From Azotobacter vinelandii (lineage in GTDB: Bacteria; Pseudomonadota; Gammaproteobacteria; Pseudomonadales; Pseudomonadaceae): DNA of 64,000 nt. Position numbers and translations under genes: made by a program. Below the pieces are notes generated by a model. That model was not told the DNA's origin. It saw nothing but the letters and a program-made list of their open reading frames with translations, and made no database searches. Of this stretch, positions 43,959 through 51,682 are shown in pieces (position 1 is the first letter of the stretch; every line of letters begins with the position of its first letter). Location of the stretch: NCBI RefSeq assembly GCF_001571105.1, contig NZ_BCTD01000006.1. One strand, given 5' to 3'.

Positions 43959-44873
43959 ATGAATGAACCCTTCACAGCCCCCCAGGTCGAGCGGATCGAA
44001 ATGGGCGAACTGCCCTGCTGGCGGATCAAGACCGCCGCAGCCGAACTGCTGGTCGCCGAACAGGGCGCCCAGGTGCTCAGCTACCAGCGCCACGGCGAAC
44101 AGCCGCTGATCTGGCTCAGCGAGCAGGCGGAGTTCCGCCGCGGCCTGTCGGTGCGCGGCGGGGTGCCGGTCTGCTGGCCCTGGTTCGGCGACCTGGCGCG
44201 CAATCCGGCCGGCGTGCGCGCCATGCGCGAAGACCATGGCCCGGCGCCGGCCCACGGCGAAGTACGCGGCCGCGACTGGCGGTTGCAGGACATCGCCAAG
44301 GAAAACGGCGCGGTGACCCTGACCTTCGACCTGCCGCAGTCGGCCTCCGGCGAACTGCCCGGCTGGCCCCATGCGCTCGACCTGACCCTGGCCATCCGCC
44401 TCGACGAACGCCTCGACCTCAGCCTGACCACCCGCAACCGCAGCAGCTACCGGGTCGCCCTGAGCCAGGCGCTGCACACCTACCTGGCGGTCGGCGACAT
44501 CCGCGAGGTGGGCATCGAGGGCCTCGACGGCCTGCGCTACATCGAAACCCTGGAGGACTGGGACGAGCGCCACCAGCGCGGCATCCTGAACTTCGCCGGC
44601 GAAACCGACCGCATCTACCTGGATACCCCGCCGCGCCTCGATCTGGTCGACGCCAGCTGGAAGCGGCGGATCTGCCTGGAAGCCAGCGGCTCGCACTCGG
44701 CCATCGTCTGGAATCCCTGGATCGACAAGGCCGCCCGTCTCTCGCAGTTCGCCGACGACGCCTGGCAGCGCATGCTCTGCATCGAAACGGCCAACGTACT
44801 GGACGACGCCGTGGAACTGGCGCCCGAGCAAAGCGCCACCCTGGCCCTCTGCCTGTGGAGCGAACCGCTCTGA
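43959..44873 (+). CDS. D-hexose-6-phosphate mutarotase
   Basis: A 304-residue aldose-1-epimerase-fold protein of the YeaD group, which interconverts alpha and beta glucose-6-phosphate. Substrate-site motifs are SVRGGVPVCWPWFG, PAHGEVRGRDW (catalytic His) and LHTYLAVGDIREV; the catalytic Glu lies near the end (MLCIETANV). The ATG at 43959 follows GAGG at eight bases and begins MNEPFTAPQVERIEMG. Confidence 0.9.
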   Translation: MNEPFTAPQVERIEMGELPCWRIKTAAAELLVAEQGAQVLSYQRHGEQPLIWLSEQAEFRRGLSVRGGVPVCWPWFGDLARNPAGVRAMREDHGPAPAHGEVRGRDWRLQDIAKENGAVTLTFDLPQSASGELPGWPHALDLTLAIRLDERLDLSLTTRNRSSYRVALSQALHTYLAVGDIREVGIEGLDGLRYIETLEDWDERHQRGILNFAGETDRIYLDTPPRLDLVDASWKRRICLEASGSHSAIVWNPWIDKAARLSQFADDAWQRMLCIETANVLDDAVELAPEQSATLALCLWSEPL

Positions 44874-44979
44874 AGCGGCGCCCCCCGGAACTCCCGCCGC
44901 AGCTTTCCCCACCTTGGCGGCTGTTCTCCTCCGCCCGACCGTCGAAGTAGGTCGGGCCGGTCCTCGCCCGGAGTCGGAT

Positions 44980-45345
44980 GGCCGTCGAGCGGCGGCAGGT
45001 TCTTCGCCCTGGCGAGGTCGCCCCTTCGGCCGGGATCGCAGCGCCGAAATGCCGGACCATGCGCAGCACGATGCTTTCCGGGCACTGCCGGAGATCGTCG
45101 GCGAGGCTGGCGATCAGCTCGTCCGTACCCACCGCTCGAAGATCCGCTAGCGCTCACCGGCAGCCGTGGGCCGCGGGCGTGCCCACGCGCTCGGGAATCC
45201 GTGCGCGGTCGAAACGGGCGATCTTCCCGATGAGCCGGTGGATCTCCAGGAACGCCGGCCCCCGCTCGCCCATGCCGCACGGGCTCTGGCCGTCGCGCAG
45301 CGGATGGCCCTGACGGCCGATCGGCGTCCCGCTCCGTTCGCCCAT
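44980..45345 (-). pseudogene. catalase remnant with the core deleted
   Basis: An ATG at 45345 behind a strong GGAGG site begins a typical small catalase N-terminus (GERGPAFLEIHRLIGKIARF, then DRARIPERV). At the expected catalytic-His motif VVHARG the frame breaks, apparently by loss of one base, and stops near 45154. Soon after, another frame reads DELIASLADDLRQCPESIVL then RMVRHFGAAIPAEG, which resembles the catalase C-terminal (catalase-related) domain. The whole haem-binding core between is missing, so no enzyme can be made. Assignment is by eye from both ends; the C-terminal match is the weaker. Confidence 0.6.
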
Positions 45346-45581
45346 GATCGCCTCCGGACATGTTGCCGGTATGGCGTTGCTCAGCGTTCGGAGCCGGGCC
45401 GTCGGTTCACCGCCATCCATCCTCGCGGCATGAACGGCGTGCCTGCCAGGTGGCCTCCTTACCGGGCGGCCTCGTGGAACCTTTTGTCGGGCCATGGCCT
45501 CACAACCATAGACCCCGTCCTTATTCCTTCAGGGGTCTTCCTGTCTTGCGTACTCGTGGCAATTCCGATCGGAGACCGACC

Positions 45582-45977
45582 ATGAAGAGCAATCCCGATA
45601 CCTGCATCGCCTCGCGCCGGCCGCTTCCCGGGCTGGCACTCCTGACCCTCGGTGGCCTGCTCCTGGCGGGCTGCGCGGGCAACCCGCCCACCGAGCAGTT
45701 CGCCCTCACCGAATCGTCCGTCAGAGAAGCCGTGAGTGCCGGCGGCACGCAATACGCCCCGGTCGAGATGCGCACAGCACAGGAAAAATGGCGCGAGGCC
45801 GAGCTGGCCATGCAGAAGAAGGACTACGATCGCGCCCGCCTGCTCGCCGAGCAGGCCGAGTGGGACGCCCGCGTCGCCGAGCGCAAGGCCCGTGCCACCA
45901 AGGCGCAGCGGGCAGTGGAGGAAATGAAGAAAGGCGTCCAGGAGCTGCGCGAGGAAGGCATGCGCTCCGTCCAGTGA
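45582..45977 (+). CDS. DUF4398 lipoprotein
   Basis: A 131-residue lipoprotein with lipobox LLAGC (Cys31). The rest is mostly helical and charged (residues 60-131), as in DUF4398 proteins (SVREAVSAGGTQYAPVEMRT, AQEKWREAELAMQKKDYDRA). It should sit in the outer membrane. It precedes an OmpA-like lipoprotein that starts with a similar helical region, a pairing common in Pseudomonas. GGAGA precedes the ATG. No function is established. Confidence 0.85.
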   Translation: MKSNPDTCIASRRPLPGLALLTLGGLLLAGCAGNPPTEQFALTESSVREAVSAGGTQYAPVEMRTAQEKWREAELAMQKKDYDRARLLAEQAEWDARVAERKARATKAQRAVEEMKKGVQELREEGMRSVQ

Positions 45978-46025
45978 GAAGCCGCTTCGTCATCGACAAT
46001 CCGACCACCGTCCGAGGATGCCCCC

Positions 46026-46811
46026 ATGCACAAGCTCGCCTCCCTGCCAGCCCTGCTGGCGCTGTCCATCGGCCTCGTCGCCTGCGCCAGCAAACCCAAC
46101 CCCAACCTGGAACAGGCCCGTGCCGCCTTCACCGCCCTGCAGGGCAATCCACGCGCCGGCCAGCTCGCGCCCCTGGAGACCCAGGATGCCGCCAAGCAGC
46201 TCAAGCAGGCCGAGGACTCCTACCAGAGCGGCGCCAGCGAGGAAAGGGTCGACCAGTTGGCCTATCTGACCCAGCGCCGCGTCGAGTTCGCCGAACAGAC
46301 CATCCTCCTGCGCAACGCCGAACGGGAGTTCCAGCAGACCTCCTCCCAGCGCGCCGAGGCGCGCCTGCAGGCCCGCGACGCGCAGATCCGCCAGCTTCAG
46401 GAAGAGTTGCAGGCCAGCCACACCGAGCGCGGCACCCTGGTGACCTTCGGCGACGTGCTGTTCGACTACAATCGCGCCGAACTCAAGCCCGGCGGCATGC
46501 ACAACGTGCAGAAGCTGGCCGACTTCCTCCGGGCCAACCCACAACGCCAGGTGATCGTCGAGGGCTATACCGACAGCACCGGTTCCGACGCTTACAACCG
46601 TGACCTCTCCGAACGGCGCGCCGGGGCGGTGCGCATCGCCCTGATCAAGATGGGCATCGACCCACGCCGCATCGCCACCCAGGGCCATGGCAAGAACTAC
46701 CCGGTGACCAGCAACGCCAGCCCGGCCGGCCGGGCCATGAACCGGCGGGTGGAAGTGACCATCTCGGACGAGGACGACCGCCCGGTGGCCCCGCGCACCT
46801 CCATGCAATGA
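46026..46811 (+). CDS. DUF4398-OmpA peptidoglycan-binding lipoprotein
   Basis: A 261-residue lipoprotein with lipobox LVAC (Cys20), a helical DUF4398-like/coiled-coil region (about 25-135) and a C-terminal OmpA domain (about 140-250). Peptidoglycan-binding motifs are VEGYTDSTGSDAYNRDLSER and the closing GRAMNRRVEVTI. It probably tethers the outer membrane to the wall. It follows the DUF4398 lipoprotein gene by 48 bases and ends before a strong hairpin, so the two form one operon. Confidence 0.9.
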   Translation: MHKLASLPALLALSIGLVACASKPNPNLEQARAAFTALQGNPRAGQLAPLETQDAAKQLKQAEDSYQSGASEERVDQLAYLTQRRVEFAEQTILLRNAEREFQQTSSQRAEARLQARDAQIRQLQEELQASHTERGTLVTFGDVLFDYNRAELKPGGMHNVQKLADFLRANPQRQVIVEGYTDSTGSDAYNRDLSERRAGAVRIALIKMGIDPRRIATQGHGKNYPVTSNASPAGRAMNRRVEVTISDEDDRPVAPRTSMQ

Positions 46812-46816
46812 CTCGC

Positions 46817-46852
46817 GGCGGCCCGGCCTCGGCGTGGGCTGGCCGGGCCGCC
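46817..46852. terminator. 12-bp perfect stem after the lipoprotein pair
   Basis: GGCGGCCCGGCC and GGCCGGGCCGCC are fully complementary, with a 12-base loop, just after the OmpA-type gene stop. No T run follows. Confidence 0.65.
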
Positions 46853-46943
46853 GGCGCTCCCGAACGCACCGGGGAGCGACAGGCCGCAGGCGATCCGAAG
46901 ATCTGTCAGACTCCTGCCGAGTCGCCATAGCGGATACCTGCCC

Positions 46944-47708
46944 ATGACCGAACCACGTGCCTTCAAGGATCACTTCTCAACGGCGGCGGCCGGCTATGCC
47001 GCGCACCGCCCCCGCTACCCCGCCGCGCTGATCGACTACCTGGCCGATCTCGCGCCGGCCACCGCCTGCGCCCTGGACTGCGGCTGCGGCACCGGCCAGC
47101 TCTCGGTGCCGCTGGCCGGACGCTTCGCCCGCGTGCTGGCGACCGACGCCAGCGCGGCGCAGATCGCCAATGCCGAGCCGCATCCGGGCGTGGAATACCG
47201 CGTCGCCCTCGCCGAGGACAGCGGCCTGCCGCCGGCCAGCGTCGATCTGGTCACGGTCGCCCAGGCCGCCCACTGGCTGGACCTCGAACGCTTCTACGCC
47301 GAGGTGCGGCGGGTCGCCCGGCCGGGCGCGGTGCTGGCGCTGATCAGCTATGGCGTGCTGCAGGTGGAGGGCGCGCCGGCGCCGCTGGTCGAGCATTTCT
47401 ACTATCGGGTGCTCGGCCCCTGGTGGCCGGCCGAGCGGCGCCACGTCGAGGAGGGCTACAGGAACCTGCCCTTCCCCTTCGCGGAATGCCGGGCCCCGGC
47501 GCTGGCGATCGAGGTGCGCTGGACGCTGGCCGAACTGCTCGGCTACATCGATACCTGGTCGGCTGTGCGCGAACTGGAAAAGGCCCTGGGCCGCGACCCC
47601 GTGGAACATTTCGCCACCGAGTTGACCGCGACCTGGGGCGATCCCGAAAAGCGCCGCCCGGTCCGCTGGCCGCTGGCAGTGCGCGCCGGCCGGGTCGGCG
47701 CCCCCTGA
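46944..47708 (+). CDS. class I SAM-dependent methyltransferase
   Basis: A 254-residue methyltransferase with motif I ALDCGCGTGQLSVPLAG, an acidic loop ATDASAAQIANA and motif IV region VDLVTVAQAAHWLDLERF, which is characteristic of the group related to yeast Tmt1/trans-aconitate methyltransferase. The substrate is unknown. It converges on the RcnB/CigR-like gene. Confidence 0.82.
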   Translation: MTEPRAFKDHFSTAAAGYAAHRPRYPAALIDYLADLAPATACALDCGCGTGQLSVPLAGRFARVLATDASAAQIANAEPHPGVEYRVALAEDSGLPPASVDLVTVAQAAHWLDLERFYAEVRRVARPGAVLALISYGVLQVEGAPAPLVEHFYYRVLGPWWPAERRHVEEGYRNLPFPFAECRAPALAIEVRWTLAELLGYIDTWSAVRELEKALGRDPVEHFATELTATWGDPEKRRPVRWPLAVRAGRVGAP

Positions 47709-47728
47709 ACCCGGCCGGACGGGCGCGT

Positions 47729-48133
47729 TCAGTCCAGCACGCCGCGCAGTACGTCGTGGACGATGCCGCTGCGGCTGTCGACCAGCACCAGGCTGCTGCC
47801 GACGCGACGCCATTCGTAACCGCGGTACTGCGGCAGGTGACGCGACTGCTTGGCGCTCAGGCGGCTACCCCAGCCGGCCGGCAGCCGCTTGCCCTTGACG
47901 ATCTTCACGTGCGCCGGCACGGCCGAACCGCGACCGATTTCGTGACGCTTGGCATGGATCGATTCGCGTAGCGGACCGAAATCCGCCGGCGGACGCGAAT
48001 AATCGCGGGAAGCGTGGCTGCGGTCGTCGTCGCGGAGCCGGCTATCCGAGTGCGCCTGGACGGGAAGGGCCAGCACCGCGCTGCCCAGACAGAACACCAG
48101 GCCCAGGCCGGCGAGTAGACGGGTCGATTGCAT
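47729..48133 (-). CDS. RcnB/CigR-like periplasmic protein
   Basis: A 134-residue protein with a signal peptide (about 1-27, ending VQAHSD), a charged Asp/Arg/Ser linker and a C-terminal domain with LPAGWGSRLSAKQSRHLPQY and SSLVLVDSRSGIVHDVLRGV. This resembles the RcnB family (nickel/cobalt homeostasis) and the related CigR anti-virulence regulator. Which applies is unclear. It is divergent from the nif-type operon, sharing a 325-base intergenic region. Confidence 0.78.
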   Translation of the reverse strand: MQSTRLLAGLGLVFCLGSAVLALPVQAHSDSRLRDDDRSHASRDYSRPPADFGPLRESIHAKRHEIGRGSAVPAHVKIVKGKRLPAGWGSRLSAKQSRHLPQYRGYEWRRVGSSLVLVDSRSGIVHDVLRGVLD

Positions 48134-48327
48134 GGGATGACCTCGAAACAGTGGATGACGGCGCCCGGCGAGCCTCTGCGCCACCGGACACGCCTGCATC
48201 CTAAACGCGCAAAGCCCGGGAAAACCGTTGTCAGCCGGACTTTACCCGGACCTTTACACAGATCCGCAATTTGTCAGCCGAATCTTACGCAGCAAGGCTA
48301 CCATGCACCGATTTCGTTCCCACGCGC

Positions 48328-48343
48328 TGTCACAAAGCCGACA
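48328..48343 (+). promoter_or_regulatory. NifA upstream activator sequence
   Basis: TGT-N10-ACA is present exactly (TGTCACAAAGCCGACA). Its centre lies about 98 bases upstream of the predicted transcription start of the -24/-12 promoter at 48407, the normal distance for NifA. Confidence 0.72.
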
Positions 48344-48406
48344 ATGTCGCACCCCTGCCGCACTGTCGGAACCCAGTAACCCTTGCCAGGCGGGCAATCC
48401 ACACTC

Positions 48407-48422
48407 TGGTACCGCTCTTGCA
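48407..48422 (+). promoter_or_regulatory. sigma-54 (-24/-12) promoter
   Basis: TGGTAC-N5-TTGCA (TGGTACCGCTCTTGCA) fits the sigma-54 consensus with the invariant GG and GC ten bases apart. It is 36 bases upstream of the first ATG of a five-gene operon and downstream of a NifA site. Together they predict expression under nitrogen-fixing conditions. Confidence 0.85.
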
Positions 48423-48458
48423 GGAAAGTTCCCTGGCCTATAAGAATCAATCAGCACC

Positions 48459-50138
48459 ATGCCGACCCAGACTTCGCCCGTCGCTGCCGCCCTGGCGACC
48501 GTGCTGGATTACCACCAGCGCACCAAGCACCGCTTCGAGGCCTACGCCCCGGGCCCCGGAACCCTCGACTGGGACACCCAGCCGGCGCCGTTCCGCCACT
48601 TCGACGGCGCGCCGCAGATCCCCCTGCCGCGGCTCTCGGCCGTGCCGTCCGGCGGCGCCCTGCACGACGCGCTCACGCGCCCCTTCACCCGCCTCGACGA
48701 TCCGCCGCGAACGCCGCTGCCTCCCGATCCGGCGAGCCTCGGCGCCCTGCTGCAACTGTCGCTCGGCCTCACCGCCTGGAAGCGCTACGGCCCGGACCGC
48801 TGGGCGGTGCGCGCCAACCCCTCCAGCGGCAACCTGCATCCGACCGAGGCCTATCTGCTGATCGCCGGCATCGACGCCCTGCAGGACGGCCTGTACCACT
48901 ACCGTCCCGAAAACCACGCGCTGGAACTGCGCGCCGCGCACCCCGCCGGCGGCCGGGGCCCACGCCTGGCCATCCTGCTCACTTCGGTGATGTGGCGCGA
49001 AGCCTGGAAATACGGCGAGCGTGCCTTCCGCTACTGCCAACTGGACAGCGGCCATGCCGCAGGCGCCCTGCGCTACGCCGCCGCAGCGCTCGGCTGGCGG
49101 CTCGCCGAGCAGCCGCAGATCGGCAGCGACACCCTCGCGCAGTTGGCCGGCATCGACCGGCTCGCCGAATTTCCCGCGCGCAAGCGTGCCGAGAGCGAAC
49201 TGGAGGAAGCCGAGCTGCTGCTCGCCGCGAGCTTCTCCAGCGCTGTGCCGGAGCCCTGGGACAGCGCCGAACTGCTGGCCCTGGCCGAAGGCGCCGACTG
49301 GCACGGCACGGCCTCGACCATCGATCGTCACCCCATGTACCAGTGGCCGGTCATCGCCCAGGTGGCCGCCGCCACCCGCCGGGACGACGGCCCGGCACAA
49401 CCCGCCGTCACGCTGCCCGGTGCGGCCCCGCGTGCGCCCGGCACGGCCGCCAAGCCGGTGCAGGCGCTGCTGAGCGAACGGCGCAGCGCCCAGCGCTTCG
49501 ACCGCCACCATGTAATGAGCCAGGCGCAATTCGCCGCGATCCTCGCCCGCCTGCAGCCGGACGCCGGGCTGCCCTGGGATCTGTTCGGCGGGCTCCCGCG
49601 GATGGCGCTGGTGCTGTTCGTCGCCCGCGTCGAAGGACTGGCGCCGGGACTCTACCTGTTGCCGCGCAGCTCGGCGCAGCGCGACGCCCTGCGCCTGCTG
49701 CTGGCCGGACGCTTCGCCTTCGCCCCGGTGCCCGGCCTCGCCCCTCTCCTGCACCTGGCCGACCTCGAACCGCTCGAGTTGCAGCGCGCCACCCGCAGCC
49801 TGCACTGCCACCAGGACATCGCCGCCAACGCCTGCTTCGCCCTCGGCATGCTCGCCGAGTTCGACGCCGCGCTGGCCGCCGGCGGCCCGGCCGCCTACCG
49901 CGACCTGTACCGCGAGGCCGGGCTGATCGGCCAGGCGCTCTACCTGGAGGCCGAGGCCCAGGGCCTGCGCGGTACCGGCATCGGCTGCTTCTTCGACGAC
50001 CCGGTGCACAGTCTGCTCGGCCTGTCCGGCGGCGCCTGGCAGACGCTCTACCACTTTACCGTCGGCCTGCCGGTGGAGGACCCGCGCATCGAATCCGCGC
50101 CGGCCTACGCCGAGAGTGCAGACCCCTTCCCCAACTGA
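48459..50138 (+). CDS. double-domain SagB/ThcOx-type nitroreductase-fold protein
   Basis: A 559-residue protein with two nitroreductase-fold halves. The first (about 85-250) has ANPSSGNLHPTEAYLLIAG, the pattern of SagB/ThcOx dehydrogenases; the second (about 330-540) starts with LLSERRSAQRFDRHHVM, a typical FMN-phosphate site, and ends with GTGIGCFFDDPVHSLLGL. SagB-type enzymes oxidise azolines in peptide natural products, but no precursor peptide or cyclodehydratase is nearby. It is the first gene behind the NifA/sigma-54 promoter. A clear ribosome site is not seen. A flavin-dependent role tied to nitrogen fixation is an inference. Confidence 0.82.
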   Translation: MPTQTSPVAAALATVLDYHQRTKHRFEAYAPGPGTLDWDTQPAPFRHFDGAPQIPLPRLSAVPSGGALHDALTRPFTRLDDPPRTPLPPDPASLGALLQLSLGLTAWKRYGPDRWAVRANPSSGNLHPTEAYLLIAGIDALQDGLYHYRPENHALELRAAHPAGGRGPRLAILLTSVMWREAWKYGERAFRYCQLDSGHAAGALRYAAAALGWRLAEQPQIGSDTLAQLAGIDRLAEFPARKRAESELEEAELLLAASFSSAVPEPWDSAELLALAEGADWHGTASTIDRHPMYQWPVIAQVAAATRRDDGPAQPAVTLPGAAPRAPGTAAKPVQALLSERRSAQRFDRHHVMSQAQFAAILARLQPDAGLPWDLFGGLPRMALVLFVARVEGLAPGLYLLPRSSAQRDALRLLLAGRFAFAPVPGLAPLLHLADLEPLELQRATRSLHCHQDIAANACFALGMLAEFDAALAAGGPAAYRDLYREAGLIGQALYLEAEAQGLRGTGIGCFFDDPVHSLLGLSGGAWQTLYHFTVGLPVEDPRIESAPAYAESADPFPN

Positions 50139-50156
50139 TTCCAGCGGAGACCCTTC

Positions 50157-50942
50157 ATGGCCCCAGCCGAACGGATTCCCTACCAATGCCTCTCCGCGGT
50201 CGAGGCCGCGGCCCTGATCCGCGCCGAGCCGGAACTCAGCCTGTTCGATGTGCGCGACCTGCACAGCTACCGGCAGGAACACCTGGACGGCGCCATGCAC
50301 CTCTCCGAGGACCGCGTGCCGCTGTGGCTCGGCCGCCTGCCGAAGGACAAGCCGGTGCTGATCTACTGCTACCACGGCAACTCCAGCAAGACCTTCGCGC
50401 AGATGTTCAGCGACTTCCGCTTCGCCCGCGTCTACAGCGTCGACGGTGGCTACCGGCCGCTGGCCAACGCCCTGGCCGGGGCCACGGCGCCGGACGCCGC
50501 GCCCAGCGCCGAACTGGCGGCCTTCCTCGACGAATGGCGGTACCCGGCCGACGACCTCGAAGCCCGCGGCCAGCACGGCCTGACCCCCTTGATGCGCGCC
50601 GCCTTGCAGGGCCGCCGGGAGATCGTCCGCGAGTTGCTGGCTCTCGGCGCCGACATCCGCGCGCGCAACGACGACGGCAACACCGCCCTCTGGCTCGCCT
50701 GCGTGTCCCGCGACAGCGGCCTGGTGCAGGATCTGATCGATGCCGGCATCGAGCTGGACAACCGCAACGACGCCGGCTCCACGGCGCTGATGTACACCGC
50801 CTCCAGCGACCGCCCGGAACTCCTGAAGATCCTCCTGGAAGCCGGTGCCGACCCGCAGGTGCGCAACTTCGACGACCTGCGCGCCGTGGAGCTGGCCGCC
50901 TCGCGGGCCTGCCTGAAACTCTTGCGTCACACTGCCGACTGA
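50157..50942 (+). CDS. rhodanese-ankyrin fusion protein
   Basis: A 261-residue protein: rhodanese domain (about 8-105) with active-site loop IYCYHGNSSKTFAQ (Cys nucleophile), as in GlpE-type sulfurtransferases, then three to four ankyrin repeats (about 130-255: GLTPLMRAALQGRREIVREL, GNTALWLACVSRD, GSTALMYTASSDRPELLKIL). Sulfurtransferases occur in nif regions (for example RhdN of Azotobacter) and could feed Fe-S or cofactor assembly; the ankyrins suggest a protein partner. It begins 18 bases after the flavoprotein gene with a GGAG site. Confidence 0.9.
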   Translation: MAPAERIPYQCLSAVEAAALIRAEPELSLFDVRDLHSYRQEHLDGAMHLSEDRVPLWLGRLPKDKPVLIYCYHGNSSKTFAQMFSDFRFARVYSVDGGYRPLANALAGATAPDAAPSAELAAFLDEWRYPADDLEARGQHGLTPLMRAALQGRREIVRELLALGADIRARNDDGNTALWLACVSRDSGLVQDLIDAGIELDNRNDAGSTALMYTASSDRPELLKILLEAGADPQVRNFDDLRAVELAASRACLKLLRHTAD

Positions 50943-50951
50943 GGAGAAACG

Positions 50952-51314
50952 ATGACCGAATTCCCGGTGAAGCTGGCGGTGGCCAGCAAGGAAGGCCAGG
51001 CGATCAGCGAGCACTTCGGCCACGCCAAGCGCTTCGCGATCTACGAGGTCACCCCGGAAAGCTGCCGTCTGCTGGAGTCGCGCGAAGTGGAGCACTACTG
51101 CCTGGGCAACAGCTCCAACCAGAGCGCCATGGCCGGCATCCTCGAAGCCATCAAGGACTGCCGGGCGGTGTTCGTCGCCAAGATCGGCGACGGACCGACC
51201 GAGAAGCTCGCGGCCATCGGCGTGCGCGCCGTCTCTTCCTATGCCTGGGAAACCATCGAGGCCTCCCTGCTCGACTACGCACGGCGCTGTGCCGCCGGCG
51301 AGGAGGTGGCATGA
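50952..51314 (+). CDS. NifX/NifB-C-like dinitrogenase cofactor domain protein
   Basis: A 120-residue single-domain protein of the NifX/NafY/NifB-C fold (Pfam dinitrogenase iron-molybdenum cofactor). Diagnostic segments are ISEHFGHAKRFAIYEV near the N-terminus and FVAKIGDGPTEKLAAIGVRA. Relatives bind FeMo-co or its NifB-co precursor as carriers. The His residues in EHFGH are candidate cluster ligands. It is nine bases after the rhodanese-ankyrin gene and overlaps the next gene by ATGA. It differs from classical NifX in lacking extra domains. Confidence 0.88.
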   Translation: MTEFPVKLAVASKEGQAISEHFGHAKRFAIYEVTPESCRLLESREVEHYCLGNSSNQSAMAGILEAIKDCRAVFVAKIGDGPTEKLAAIGVRAVSSYAWETIEASLLDYARRCAAGEEVA

Positions 51315-51682
51315 ACGCCGAACACGTGGCCCGCTGGGCCGGGACCCATTCGCTGACGCCGATCCAGGTCGACTGCGCCACCGCGGTGATGCTCAAGATC
51401 CTCGACGGCAAGTGCAAGATGAAGCCCACCGAAAAACTGGTCATGGCGCTGCTCTACGAGCGGGTGAAGCACCTCCCCGGCGAAAAGCTCGGCGCGGACA
51501 TCCACCGGTTGATCGCCGACGCCCGCAAGCGCCTCGACGAGGACATGCAGTTCCTGCTCTACGAAAAGCGCGTGCTGGCCGAGACCATGATCTCCCGCCC
51601 GGTGATGAAAGGCTTCAAGGCGATGCTCCGCGAAACCGGTCTGCTCGAAGCGGAGCGCGACTGGGAGGAAACCGGGGCATGA
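51311..51682 (+). CDS. unrecognised helical protein in the nif-type operon
   Basis: A 123-residue cytosolic protein of mostly predicted helix (LTPIQVDCATAVMLKILDGK, LGADIHRLIADARKRLDED and following), with no motif I recognise and no membrane segment. One Cys pair is CATAVMLKILDGKC. Its start overlaps the stop of the NifX-like gene and its stop overlaps the next start, so it is translationally coupled to both. It could supply the helical partner domain that NafY/NifY carry fused to their NifX fold; this is only a guess from context. Confidence 0.8.
   Translation: MNAEHVARWAGTHSLTPIQVDCATAVMLKILDGKCKMKPTEKLVMALLYERVKHLPGEKLGADIHRLIADARKRLDEDMQFLLYEKRVLAETMISRPVMKGFKAMLRETGLLEAERDWEETGA

Noticed and set aside
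48361..48385. A second NifA site near TGTCGGAACCC
   Set aside because: The TGT is not followed by ACA at the required 10-base distance.
48383..51682. A 1099-codon open frame on the plus strand overlapping the nif-type operon
   Set aside because: It is Arg/Pro/Gly-rich throughout, crosses four well-supported genes in another frame, and is a typical artefact of very high third-position GC.
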